From Flavobacteriales bacterium (lineage in GTDB: Bacteria > Bacteroidota > Bacteroidia > Flavobacteriales_F > PHOS-HE28), in contig JADJCS010000014.1 of NCBI GenBank assembly GCA_016703105.1, positions 62,001 to 126,000 on the forward strand: a DNA stretch of 64,000 bases, in the 5' to 3' direction. Under the pieces are notes generated by a model that had not been told where the DNA came from, searched no databases, and was given only the letters and a program-made list of their open reading frames with translations. How positions within the stretch are numbered: position 1 is the first letter of the stretch; each line of letters starts with the position of its first letter. This document shows positions 32,431 to 41,941 of this stretch, in pieces. The position numbers were made by a program, and so were the translations under genes.

Positions 32431-35400
32431 ATGCGCTTTGTGAGAACGATGATTTGGGCGATGCTGGTGATCGCCTTGTTGCCCGGTTGCGGTACGAACA
32501 AGCAAGTGGTGGATGCCCCGCTGCGCAGCGCGGATCCGCGCTGGGCCGGCGTGGACAGCTTGATGAGCATCGGCCAGTACGCCACTGCGCTGGAAGGCAC
32601 GGAGCGTATTCTGCAAGAGGCGACCACCCCCGAGGACTGGCGCGCGCGCTTCAAGGCCTACCTGCTGCGCGGGCAGTTGAAGCAAATGACCGGCACCGAT
32701 GCCTATGCGGTGCTCGCGGAACTGGAGCGCACCACGGACAGTTTGCAAGCCGCGGGGAACGAAGTGCCGCTGGTGCCCTTGCTGCACAGCGTGCTGGCGG
32801 AGGGTTGGTGGAACACCTACCAGCAAGACCGCTGGCGGATCCTGGAGCGCACCAATTTGGAGGACAATGCCGCCGACCCGGCGACCTGGTCGCAACGCGC
32901 CTTCATGGCGCGGGTGCTGTTGCACGCGCAGGCCTCGTTGCAACCGCGCGACAGTTTGCTGCGCATCCCCACCGGTGATCTGGGCGAATTGCTGCGCTTC
33001 GATCCGAACCTGCCCTCCACGCAGCAACGCACGGGCGTGGCCCTTCGGCCCACGGTGTTCGACGTGGTGGGCCATCGCGCGGTAGCGCTCTTCGCCAATT
33101 CCGAGACCCGCCTCGCCGAACCCGCCTGGCGTTTCCGGCTGGACGATCCGCGGCACTTCGCACTCTTCGAGGAGTTCGTGTACAAGCCGCTGCGGCATCG
33201 CGATAGCACCGCCTGGGAGTTCCAGGCCTTGCGCCTGCAACAGCAATTGGAGTTGGCGCACATGAGCGACGATCGCCCCGATGCGTTGGTGGATGCCATC
33301 CTATCGCGCCTCGCCCATGTACACGCCCACAGTGTGCTCCCGGAAAAGGACTCGCTCTACCTCGCGGCCTTGGAGAAGTTGCGCACCCGCGTGCCGCAGG
33401 ACAGCTGCTGGAGCGAGGTGACCACGGTGATCGCGCAATGGCACCACGAACAAAGTGTGAAGTACGACCGCCTGGCGGGGAATGCCTGGAAGAACGAGAA
33501 ACGGACCGCGCGCGATCTCTGCAATGAGGCGATCGCAAAGTTCCCCGGCTCGTTCGGTGCGCAACAGGCCGCTGCGCTGAAGTTCGCCCTGGAGCAGCCT
33601 GCGGTGAACGTGCAATGCGAGACCGCCACCCCGCCGGACCAGGCCTTCAAGGTCGCCGTGCGCTACACGAATACCTCGCGCGTATGGTTGCGCATAGTGA
33701 AGGACCCCGAAGAGCTGGGACGCGAACGCCGCTGGGACCACGATCATGGCCTCTGGCTCACGCAGCAGAAACCGGTTCGCGAATGGAGCGTCGACCTTCC
33801 TGATGACGGTGATCTGAACGAACACCTCGCGGAACTTCCCATTGATGCGTTGCCCCTGGGCCGCTATTCCATCCTGATCAGCAATGCCGCGGAATTCACC
33901 GCGAAGCGCGATGTGATCGCCCATGCACCCGTGCAGGTCACGCGCCTCAGCTTGGTGGAACGTCGCGCGCGCAACGATTTGGATCTGGTGATCCTGGACC
34001 GCTGGACCGGTGTGCCGCAACCCGGCGTGAAAGTGATCCTCTTCGCGGACAACCAGCGTGCGCAGGAACTGGTGCGCATGGGCGAGGCGATCACCGATGT
34101 GGAGGGACGGCCTTCGCCGAAACTGCTTGGTGCGAACGGCCGCTACTCGATCCGCTTGGAGCAAGGGGAGGATCAATGGTCCACGAGCTACGGCTATGCA
34201 TGGTGGGGCGGTGAACAAGGCATCACCGACTCGCTGCGCACCTTCCTCTTCACCGATCGCGCGATCTACCGGCCCGGTCAGGAGGTCTTTTTCAAGGGCA
34301 TCGTTTCGGTGAAGCGCGGCAAGACCACGGAAGTGAAAGCTGGCTATGCGACGCGCGTCAACTTCTACGATGTCAACGGCGAACTGATCGATTCAGCGAA
34401 GGTGAAGACCGATGCCTTCGGTTCGTTCAAAGGTTCGTTCAAAGCGCCGGTGGGTGCGCTCACCGGATCCATGCGGATCGAAGAGCAGCATGGCAGTCGC
34501 ACCGTGCAAGTGGAAGAGTACAAGCGGCCCACTTTCGAAGTGGTCTTCGATCCCATCGCGGGACAACCGAAGTTGGAGCAACCGGTGCTGGTGAGCGGTG
34601 TGGCGAAGAGCTATGCCGGCGTTCCGCTCGATGGTGCCCAAGTGCAGTGGACGGTGAAGCGCGGCGCACGCATGCCGTGGTGGTGCGGTTTCGGATGGCG
34701 CGGACTGCCGTGGGGACAGGAAACGGAGATCGCCAGCGGCACGAGCGCGTGCGATGCGCAAGGGAAGTTCTCGATCACGTTCACCGCATTGGCGGACGTC
34801 GCTTTCCCGCGCGATGCGGATCCCACCTTCTACTACACGGTGGAAGCCAACGCCACCGACATCACCGGTGAAACGCAGCGGGGCACCACGAGCCTCAACC
34901 TCGCCTACCGCAGCATCGATATCGCGCTGAACGTGGGCGAAGCGATCGATCGCGAACGCGCCGACAGCCTCGATGTGCGCGTCCGCAACTTGAACGGCGA
35001 AGAGGTGGATGTGCCGATGGACATCACCATCGCACAGCTTCAGGCACCGCCGCTTCCATTGCGCGATCGCCTGTGGGACCGCCCCGATCGTTTCGTCCTC
35101 ACGCAAGAGGAACATGCCCAACGTTTCCCGCAGGATGTCTATGCCAACGAGGATGATCCGCTTTCCTGGCCTCTAGCGAACACCGTGTTCCAGCGCGCGC
35201 AGTACCGCGCGAACGGCAAGCCGCTTTCGCTCGCAGGCGTGGACGCGTGGCCGGTGGGCAGCTATGCGATCGAAGTGACCGTGAAGGACGCCGATGGCCG
35301 CGAAGTGAAGGCACGGAAAGTGATCAGCGTGTACGATACCGCGATCCAGAACACGGGCTTCGTCTCTGCCTTCCATGCGGAGCCGGTGATCACTACTTGC

Positions 35401-38400
35401 GAGCCTGGTGAGAAAGCCGTGCTCTTGCTTAGCTCCGCACTACCTGACGCGCGCGTGTTGATGGAAGTGGAACGCGATGGCATGATCGCGGTCAGTCGCC
35501 GTTTCATTCTGAACAAGGGCCAACAGCGCGTCGAACTACCTGTGTTGGAGAGCGATCGGGGTGGTTTCGCCGTGCATCTGCTTTGTGTGGAGCGTGGCCA
35601 AGTGCATCGCGAGACGATCTGGATCGATGTGCCGTGGACGAACAAGCAACTGCAAGTGGAGTGGATGAGCTTCCGCGACAAGCTGCAGCCGGGCGATAAG
35701 GAGGAATGGCGCCTGAAGTTGAAAGGGCCGAAAGGCGAACAGGTCACCGCGCAATTGCTCGCGGGTATGTACGATGCCTCGCTCGATCACTTCGTGCCGC
35801 ACGACTGGAGCATGAGCCTCTGGGGCCGCAACGATGCGCGATACGGCTGGTCGCGCGCGGAGCCCTTCGGTGCGGCATATGGACAGATGCTCTACCGTGA
35901 GGTGGTGGGGCCGCCCGGCGCTTCACGCAGTTATCCTTCTTTGGATACGTACGGCTTCGCGGAGCCTTACGGCTGGATGTACCGTGGTGGGCGAGCGGAG
36001 TCCATGATGTTGATGGAGGCGGACGGCGTAGGAACGCGAACACGCGAAGGGAATGCGGCACAGTCTGCACCAGCCATGGTACCCCCCACCGATGGTGACA
36101 AAGCGGGCGAAGAAGAGCCGAGCAAGAAAGGCGAAGCCAAACCCGAAGATCCCGCCCCACCTCCGGCAACTGACAACCCACAACCAACAACCATCCGCTC
36201 CGACTTCCGCGAAACCGCCTTCTTCTTCCCCGACCTGCTCACCGAGCGCGACGGCAGCTTCGTGCTGCGCTTCACCACGCCCGATGCGCTCACGCGTTGG
36301 CGCGTGTTCGGCGTGGGGCACACCAAGGACCTGATGCTGGCGCAGTTCGGCAAAGAGACCATCACCCAGAAACCGCTGATGGTGGTGCCGAACCTGCCGC
36401 GCTTCCTGCGTGCCGGGGATCGCATCGCGCTCACCGCGAAGATCAATTTGGTGGAAGCGGGAAGAGCGGAGGGCACCGCGACCCTGGAGCTTTTCGATCC
36501 CTTCACCAACGCATCGCTCAACAAGTCGTTCGGCGTGCAGGTCGGCGATCAAGTCTTCATCGCGTCGCAGGGCGAAAGCGCTGTGGTGCAATGGTCTGTC
36601 ACTGTTCCGGAAGATGTGGATGCCGTGGGTGTGCGCATCACGGCGCGCAGCAAGGCGGGACCCATGAGCACCATCGTCGCCGCTGATGGCGAGGAGCGTG
36701 TACTGCCGATCTTGACGGACAAGCTGCTCGTTACCGAGAGCCTGCCGCTGTGGATCAGCAAAGCGGGCACGAAGACCTTCACGCTGGAGAAGTTGAAAGC
36801 GAACACGAGCACCACATTGCGCAGCCAAAGCCTGAAGCTCGAGTACACGCCTAACCCCGCATGGTACGCCGTGCAAGCGTTACCCTACTTGATGGAGTTC
36901 CCGCACGAGTGTGCGGAACAGCTCTTCAGCCGTTACTATGCGAACCGCCTGGCCACGCATATCGTCGAGGAGCGCCCCGCGATCAAGAAGGTTTTCGCGA
37001 AGTGGAAAGCCGCCGGACCGGAAGCCTTTGCCAGCGCCTTGGAGAAGAACCAGGACCTGAAGAACATACTCCTTGCCGAAACACCGTGGGTGGTGAACGC
37101 ACGCAACGATCGCGAACGAAAGGAACGCATCGCCCTGCTCTTCGACCTGAAGCGCATGGCCGCTGAAGAAGCGACCGCGTTGAAGAAGTTGCGCGACATG
37201 CAGTCACCGAGCGGCGCATGGCCCTGGTGGACCGGCATGCAGGAGAGCCGTTGGATCACGCAGCACATCGTGGCGGGGCTCGGTCACCTGGAGCAATTGA
37301 AAGCGGCGGACCTTCGCGAGGATGGGGAAACCCAACGCATGTTGCGCAGCGCTGTGCAATGGTTGGATGCGGACGTGGACCGCGAATACAAGCGCCTGCA
37401 ACGCGACTTGAAAAAGGATGACCTGGACAAGTACATGCCGGGCTACGGCGAGATCCAATATCTCTATGCACGCACTTTCTTCCGCCGCTGGCCGATCACC
37501 GGTGGCACGAACACGGCGGTGGAGTTCTACAAGCAGCGTCTCGCGAAGGAATGGCTGAAGTACGGCTTGCAGGAGCAGGCGATGATCGCGCTCACATTGC
37601 ATCGTATGGACGATCGCACCACGGCGACGCTGATCCTCGAAAGTGTGCGCCAGCGTGCCGTGCAGAGCGAAGAACTCGGCATGTACTGGAAGGACTTCCG
37701 CGGCGGCATGGACTGGTGGAGCTACCCGACAGAAACGCACGCGTTGATGATCGAGGCCTTCCACGAAGTGGCGAAGGACGAGGCCAGTGTGAACGCCTTG
37801 CGCACGCATTTGCTCAAACTGAAGCAGACCACCGATTGGAGGACCACCAAGGCGACGGCCGAAGCTTGCTACGCACTGCTGCTCACCGGAAGCGAATGGC
37901 TCACCGAGGATCAAGCGCCGGTGATCAAGGTGGGCGGCACGGCCATCCCGGCCGCGAACGCGGAAGCAGGAACAGGTGTCTTCGAAAAGAGTTGGACGGC
38001 GGACGAGATCAAGCCCGCGCTAGCGGAAGTCACCATCACAAGCACCGCGAACAAACCCAGCTGGGGGGCGCTGCACTGGCAGTACTTCGAACGCATGGAC
38101 AAGATCACACCGCATGAGAGCCCGTTCAGCATCAAGAAGCAGGTGATGCTCACGGAGCAGACCGACGCGGGTCCGCAACTCGTGGAATTGGGCGGCACGC
38201 GGAAACTGAAAGCTGGGGACAAGCTCACCATCCGCATCGAGCTACGCACCGATCGACCGGTGGACTATGTGCATCTGAAGGACCTGCGTGCCGCCGGCCT
38301 GGAACCCACCGAGGCCTTGAGCGGCTACCAGTGGAAGGGTGGGCTCGGGTACTACCAAAGCATCCGCGATGCGAGCATGAACTTCTTCTTCGACCGCATC

Positions 38401-38544
38401 CCGGCCGGCACGCATGTGTTCGAGTACACGCTGCGCGTCACCCATGCGGGCGACTTCAGCAATGGGATCACCACCGCGATGTGCATGTACGCGCCGGAGT
38501 TCTCATCGCATAGCGAGGGTGTGCGGATCGTGGTGGGGGAGTAG
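32431..38544 (+). CDS. Alpha-2-macroglobulin family lipoprotein with thioester motif
   Basis: This 2037-residue lipoprotein has a signal peptide with lipobox (VIALLPGCG; start at 32431). After an N-terminal helical region come macroglobulin domains including the MG2 signature TDRAIYRPGQEVFFKG, an acidic/proline linker (36020-36190), then the A2M domain (LRFTTPDALTRWRVFGVGHT) and the thioester motif CAEQ, with Cys1494 and Gln1497 (36910-36921), in a helical toroid. Bacterial A2Ms are periplasmic or surface protease traps. No pbpC neighbour is present, unlike the enterobacterial ECAM locus; this stand-alone long form is common in Bacteroidota. Confidence 0.92.
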   Translation: MRFVRTMIWAMLVIALLPGCGTNKQVVDAPLRSADPRWAGVDSLMSIGQYATALEGTERILQEATTPEDWRARFKAYLLRGQLKQMTGTDAYAVLAELERTTDSLQAAGNEVPLVPLLHSVLAEGWWNTYQQDRWRILERTNLEDNAADPATWSQRAFMARVLLHAQASLQPRDSLLRIPTGDLGELLRFDPNLPSTQQRTGVALRPTVFDVVGHRAVALFANSETRLAEPAWRFRLDDPRHFALFEEFVYKPLRHRDSTAWEFQALRLQQQLELAHMSDDRPDALVDAILSRLAHVHAHSVLPEKDSLYLAALEKLRTRVPQDSCWSEVTTVIAQWHHEQSVKYDRLAGNAWKNEKRTARDLCNEAIAKFPGSFGAQQAAALKFALEQPAVNVQCETATPPDQAFKVAVRYTNTSRVWLRIVKDPEELGRERRWDHDHGLWLTQQKPVREWSVDLPDDGDLNEHLAELPIDALPLGRYSILISNAAEFTAKRDVIAHAPVQVTRLSLVERRARNDLDLVILDRWTGVPQPGVKVILFADNQRAQELVRMGEAITDVEGRPSPKLLGANGRYSIRLEQGEDQWSTSYGYAWWGGEQGITDSLRTFLFTDRAIYRPGQEVFFKGIVSVKRGKTTEVKAGYATRVNFYDVNGELIDSAKVKTDAFGSFKGSFKAPVGALTGSMRIEEQHGSRTVQVEEYKRPTFEVVFDPIAGQPKLEQPVLVSGVAKSYAGVPLDGAQVQWTVKRGARMPWWCGFGWRGLPWGQETEIASGTSACDAQGKFSITFTALADVAFPRDADPTFYYTVEANATDITGETQRGTTSLNLAYRSIDIALNVGEAIDRERADSLDVRVRNLNGEEVDVPMDITIAQLQAPPLPLRDRLWDRPDRFVLTQEEHAQRFPQDVYANEDDPLSWPLANTVFQRAQYRANGKPLSLAGVDAWPVGSYAIEVTVKDADGREVKARKVISVYDTAIQNTGFVSAFHAEPVITTCEPGEKAVLLLSSALPDARVLMEVERDGMIAVSRRFILNKGQQRVELPVLESDRGGFAVHLLCVERGQVHRETIWIDVPWTNKQLQVEWMSFRDKLQPGDKEEWRLKLKGPKGEQVTAQLLAGMYDASLDHFVPHDWSMSLWGRNDARYGWSRAEPFGAAYGQMLYREVVGPPGASRSYPSLDTYGFAEPYGWMYRGGRAESMMLMEADGVGTRTREGNAAQSAPAMVPPTDGDKAGEEEPSKKGEAKPEDPAPPPATDNPQPTTIRSDFRETAFFFPDLLTERDGSFVLRFTTPDALTRWRVFGVGHTKDLMLAQFGKETITQKPLMVVPNLPRFLRAGDRIALTAKINLVEAGRAEGTATLELFDPFTNASLNKSFGVQVGDQVFIASQGESAVVQWSVTVPEDVDAVGVRITARSKAGPMSTIVAADGEERVLPILTDKLLVTESLPLWISKAGTKTFTLEKLKANTSTTLRSQSLKLEYTPNPAWYAVQALPYLMEFPHECAEQLFSRYYANRLATHIVEERPAIKKVFAKWKAAGPEAFASALEKNQDLKNILLAETPWVVNARNDRERKERIALLFDLKRMAAEEATALKKLRDMQSPSGAWPWWTGMQESRWITQHIVAGLGHLEQLKAADLREDGETQRMLRSAVQWLDADVDREYKRLQRDLKKDDLDKYMPGYGEIQYLYARTFFRRWPITGGTNTAVEFYKQRLAKEWLKYGLQEQAMIALTLHRMDDRTTATLILESVRQRAVQSEELGMYWKDFRGGMDWWSYPTETHALMIEAFHEVAKDEASVNALRTHLLKLKQTTDWRTTKATAEACYALLLTGSEWLTEDQAPVIKVGGTAIPAANAEAGTGVFEKSWTADEIKPALAEVTITSTANKPSWGALHWQYFERMDKITPHESPFSIKKQVMLTEQTDAGPQLVELGGTRKLKAGDKLTIRIELRTDRPVDYVHLKDLRAAGLEPTEALSGYQWKGGLGYYQSIRDASMNFFFDRIPAGTHVFEYTLRVTHAGDFSNGITTAMCMYAPEFSSHSEGVRIVVGE

Positions 38545-38756
38545 ATCCTTCGACCCTAAGCCGTATGGTTCCAAGCCATGGGTTATTTCTGGTCAGCGAT
38601 CCGTCGCCCGGATACGGACCCTCGTCCTTGTGGACTTGGGCTTGGTCGTTCGCAAACGAGAACATCGCCGGACCTGGCCCCAACGTGACAAATGTCCTTG
38701 CGCGCCGCCCCCGAACCTCTGCACCTTTGCCGCCTTCAACCAGAAAAGTCCCGTCC

Positions 38757-41700
38757 ATGTTCCGTGCGCGCTTTGCTCTTCTTTCGCTCCTGTTGATCAC
38801 AGGCCTCACCAATGCTCAGGAGTACGTCCAACTCCACAATGCCGAAGTGCTTCCGCTCGAGCTCCTCGGCGAAACCCCGGCCTACCGCGATTGGGACAGC
38901 ACCCGGGTGTTCGCCGACGAAGTGGTGCGCGACGAGCACGGCTGGCTGGTGAAACCAGAGCCACCGGGTACCAAGGAGAGCCGCATGCACCCGCAGGTGA
39001 ACCCCAAGGCGCTACCGCTCGGGGACGATCCCGTCTGGCAGAGGACCCCTGGCACGCGGAGCACGGGCCGCGCGCTGGACCTTACCACCAACGGCATTCC
39101 CAACACCGACGTGAATCCCTCCGATCCCTGTCTTTCCGTAGGGCCGAACCATGTGATACAGATGATCAACGGGAGCTCGGGTTCCTACTTCAGGATCTTC
39201 GACAAGAACGGTGCGGCTCTGGGTGCGCAGACTTACTTGGACAACTTCATCAACGCGATCGGCGGCATCACCTCGTACAGTGGAGCCGGTGACCCGATCG
39301 TGCTTTACGATGCGCTCGCAGACCGCTGGTTGATGAGCGAGTTCAGCGCCAGCGGCAACCGCTTGGTGATGTGCGTGAGCACCACGGCCGATCCCCTGGG
39401 CACCTGGTACGCGTACAGTTTCACCGCCCCCAGCTTCCCCGATTATCCGAAGTACGCCGTGTGGAGCACGGCCTATCTCATCACCAGCAATGAAGGCACC
39501 GGTTGCCCGATCTATGCGCTGGACCGTACCCGGATGTTGGCTGGCTTGAGCGCCACCTCGCAGCGCTTCACCACGCCGGATTATCCCAGTATCGGCTTCC
39601 AGGCCACCACCCCGATGAATTTCAGCGGTGGCACCCCGCCGCCCGCCGGTGCGCCCGCCATGGTGATGCGCATGGCCGATGACGGTTGGACCGCCGCGAT
39701 CCCGAACGATCGCCTGGAGATCTGGACCCTCACCCTTGATTTCACCACCCCGGCGAACAGTGTGCTGGCAGGCCCCAGCTTCATGGCCACTTCCGACTTC
39801 GATACGGACCTGTGCGGCTACACGTCGTTCTCCTGCATCGACCAACCTGGCAGCACCACCAATCTGGATCCGCTGCGCGAAGTGATCATGAACCGGGCGC
39901 AGTACCGCAATTTCGGCACGCACGAGGCCATCGTGTGCAACCATGTCACCGATGTGGGAGGCAACCAGGGCGCCATACGTTGGTACGAATTGCGCCGCAT
40001 CGGCATCGCCAACCCATGGGCCATCCATCAAGAGGGCACGTACGCGCCCGATGCCACCAGCCGATGGATGGGCCATATCGCCATCAATGCCAACGGAGAT
40101 ATCGGACTGGCCTACAACGTGAGCAGCAGTAGCGTGTTCCCTGGCATCCGGTATACCGGCCGCAGCGCCAGCGATCCATTGGGTCAAATGACCTTTGCGG
40201 AGACCACCATCGTGGCGGGCACCAACCCCAACAGCAGCAATCGCTACGGCGATTACAACTCGCTGGATGTGGATCCTTCCACTGGTAGCTTCTGGGGCAC
40301 GGCGCAATACAACCCCGCGACCAGCTGGGCCACGCGGATCTATGAATTCTCCTTCACTCCGCCGCTATGTACTCAGCCTTCGGCCCAGGTGAGCGCCACC
40401 TGCGCGAACGCGACCCAGTTCAACGTGAACGTGGATGTAACGTCCATGGGAAGTGCCACAAGCCTCACCATCCAGATCGATCCGGACGGCGCTGGTGCCA
40501 ACCCACCTGTTACTGTGGGAACCGCCAATGCGACCGGAACCTATGGTCCGTATGGTCCCTACCCGAGCGGGACGGCCGTGACCGTGTCCTTGTTGCACAA
40601 CCTGTTCTCTTCCTGCGATGTGAACTTCACCGGCATCGTGGCCAACTGCAATGTGCCCGGTGTTGGTTGTACGAGCTTCAATAGCACGGCCACTTCCAAT
40701 ATCCTGGACAACACCACGGCGAGCAATACCATCGTGGTGCCTTCCCAAGGCGGTGCTACGCTCACCGACCTCAATGTCTACGTGAACATCACCCACACCT
40801 ACACGGCCGATCTGCGCGTGTCGTTGGAGAGCCCCACCGGCACGGTGATCAACTTGATCAATGCCGCGAAGTGTACCAACAGCGACAACATCATCGTGGA
40901 GTTCGACCAGACCGGCGCGAACGGCGCGGTGGGCGTTACCTGCCCGATGAGCAACCTCTTCGTGATCCCCGATGTCTCGCTCGCCGGGTTCAATGGACAG
41001 GTTTTCCAGGGTTCCTGGATCCTTCGCGTGCAGGATGTGGCGACCGACGATGTGGGCACTTTGAACAGCTGGTGCTTGATCCCCACGCTTACGCAGCCCA
41101 ATGTGCAAGTCGCTCCGAAAGTCTTCCTGGAAGGCCCCTACAACACCGGCACCGCGTCGATGAACGACAACCTGCGCAGCGCGGGCCTGATCCCCCTGAA
41201 CGAGCCCTACTCCGCCCTCGGTTACACATTCGTGGGCTCGGCGAGCGGACCCACCACGGCACCGGTGCTGGCGGTTACCGGCAATAATGCCATCGTGGAT
41301 TGGGTGGTCGTGGAGCTGCGCAGTTCCATTTCCAACACCACGATCCTGGCCAGCAAAGCGGCTTTGCTACAGCGCGACGGCGATGTGGTCGGCGTGGACG
41401 GCACCTCCCCGGTCTCCTTCGAAGTGGCCGGAGGCAGCTACTTCGTGGCTGTCCGGCATCGCAATCACTTGGGTGCGATGGCCACCCCCGCCGTTACCCT
41501 CAGCGCGGCCCCGCTCACGGTGGACCTGACCCTCGCAGGCACGGGCACGTACGGCACCAACGCGCGGAAAACGGTCGGCACCATCCAGGCGCTTTGGGCG
41601 GGCGATGTCACCTTCAACAAGCAGATCAAGTACGCCGGGGGCTCGAACGACCGCGATCCCATCCTCGTGCGCATCGGTGGCACGGTGCCCACGGCGACAG

Positions 41701-41837
41701 TGAACGGCTACTTCAGCGAGGATGTGAACATGACCGGCCAGGTGAAGTACGCCGGTAGTTCCAACGACCGGGACCCGATCCTGGTGAACATTGGGGGAAC
41801 GGTGCCCACGGCCACGCGGAGCGAGCAGTTGCCGTAG
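38757..41837 (+). CDS. Secreted protein with P-domain and duplicated dockerin-like C-terminal motif
   Basis: About 1026 residues, signal peptide MFRARFALLSLLLITGLTNA; the upstream 64 in-frame residues are not protein-like. The N-terminal half is a large beta domain (IQMINGSSGSYFRIFDKNG). Nt 40680-41090 encode a proprotein convertase P/Homo-B domain (TADLRVSLESPTGTVINLI; FQGSWILRVQDVATDDVGTL). The C-terminus carries two copies, 39 residues apart (41604 and 41721), of the pattern DV...N..-K-YAG.SNDRDPILV.IGGTVPTAT, ending EQLP. No classical T9SS tail is visible, so this motif may be an alternative sorting or attachment domain (inference). Confidence 0.8.
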   Translation: MFRARFALLSLLLITGLTNAQEYVQLHNAEVLPLELLGETPAYRDWDSTRVFADEVVRDEHGWLVKPEPPGTKESRMHPQVNPKALPLGDDPVWQRTPGTRSTGRALDLTTNGIPNTDVNPSDPCLSVGPNHVIQMINGSSGSYFRIFDKNGAALGAQTYLDNFINAIGGITSYSGAGDPIVLYDALADRWLMSEFSASGNRLVMCVSTTADPLGTWYAYSFTAPSFPDYPKYAVWSTAYLITSNEGTGCPIYALDRTRMLAGLSATSQRFTTPDYPSIGFQATTPMNFSGGTPPPAGAPAMVMRMADDGWTAAIPNDRLEIWTLTLDFTTPANSVLAGPSFMATSDFDTDLCGYTSFSCIDQPGSTTNLDPLREVIMNRAQYRNFGTHEAIVCNHVTDVGGNQGAIRWYELRRIGIANPWAIHQEGTYAPDATSRWMGHIAINANGDIGLAYNVSSSSVFPGIRYTGRSASDPLGQMTFAETTIVAGTNPNSSNRYGDYNSLDVDPSTGSFWGTAQYNPATSWATRIYEFSFTPPLCTQPSAQVSATCANATQFNVNVDVTSMGSATSLTIQIDPDGAGANPPVTVGTANATGTYGPYGPYPSGTAVTVSLLHNLFSSCDVNFTGIVANCNVPGVGCTSFNSTATSNILDNTTASNTIVVPSQGGATLTDLNVYVNITHTYTADLRVSLESPTGTVINLINAAKCTNSDNIIVEFDQTGANGAVGVTCPMSNLFVIPDVSLAGFNGQVFQGSWILRVQDVATDDVGTLNSWCLIPTLTQPNVQVAPKVFLEGPYNTGTASMNDNLRSAGLIPLNEPYSALGYTFVGSASGPTTAPVLAVTGNNAIVDWVVVELRSSISNTTILASKAALLQRDGDVVGVDGTSPVSFEVAGGSYFVAVRHRNHLGAMATPAVTLSAAPLTVDLTLAGTGTYGTNARKTVGTIQALWAGDVTFNKQIKYAGGSNDRDPILVRIGGTVPTATVNGYFSEDVNMTGQVKYAGSSNDRDPILVNIGGTVPTATRSEQLP

Positions 41838-41941
41838 CGCGCGATCACCTTTTCTGAGGGCGTCATCGCGAGACGTCTTCGGCGAAGCGATCCACTGTAA
41901 GGCTATTTCGGAAGTCCGGAGACTTCCACGAGCTTTGAGCT

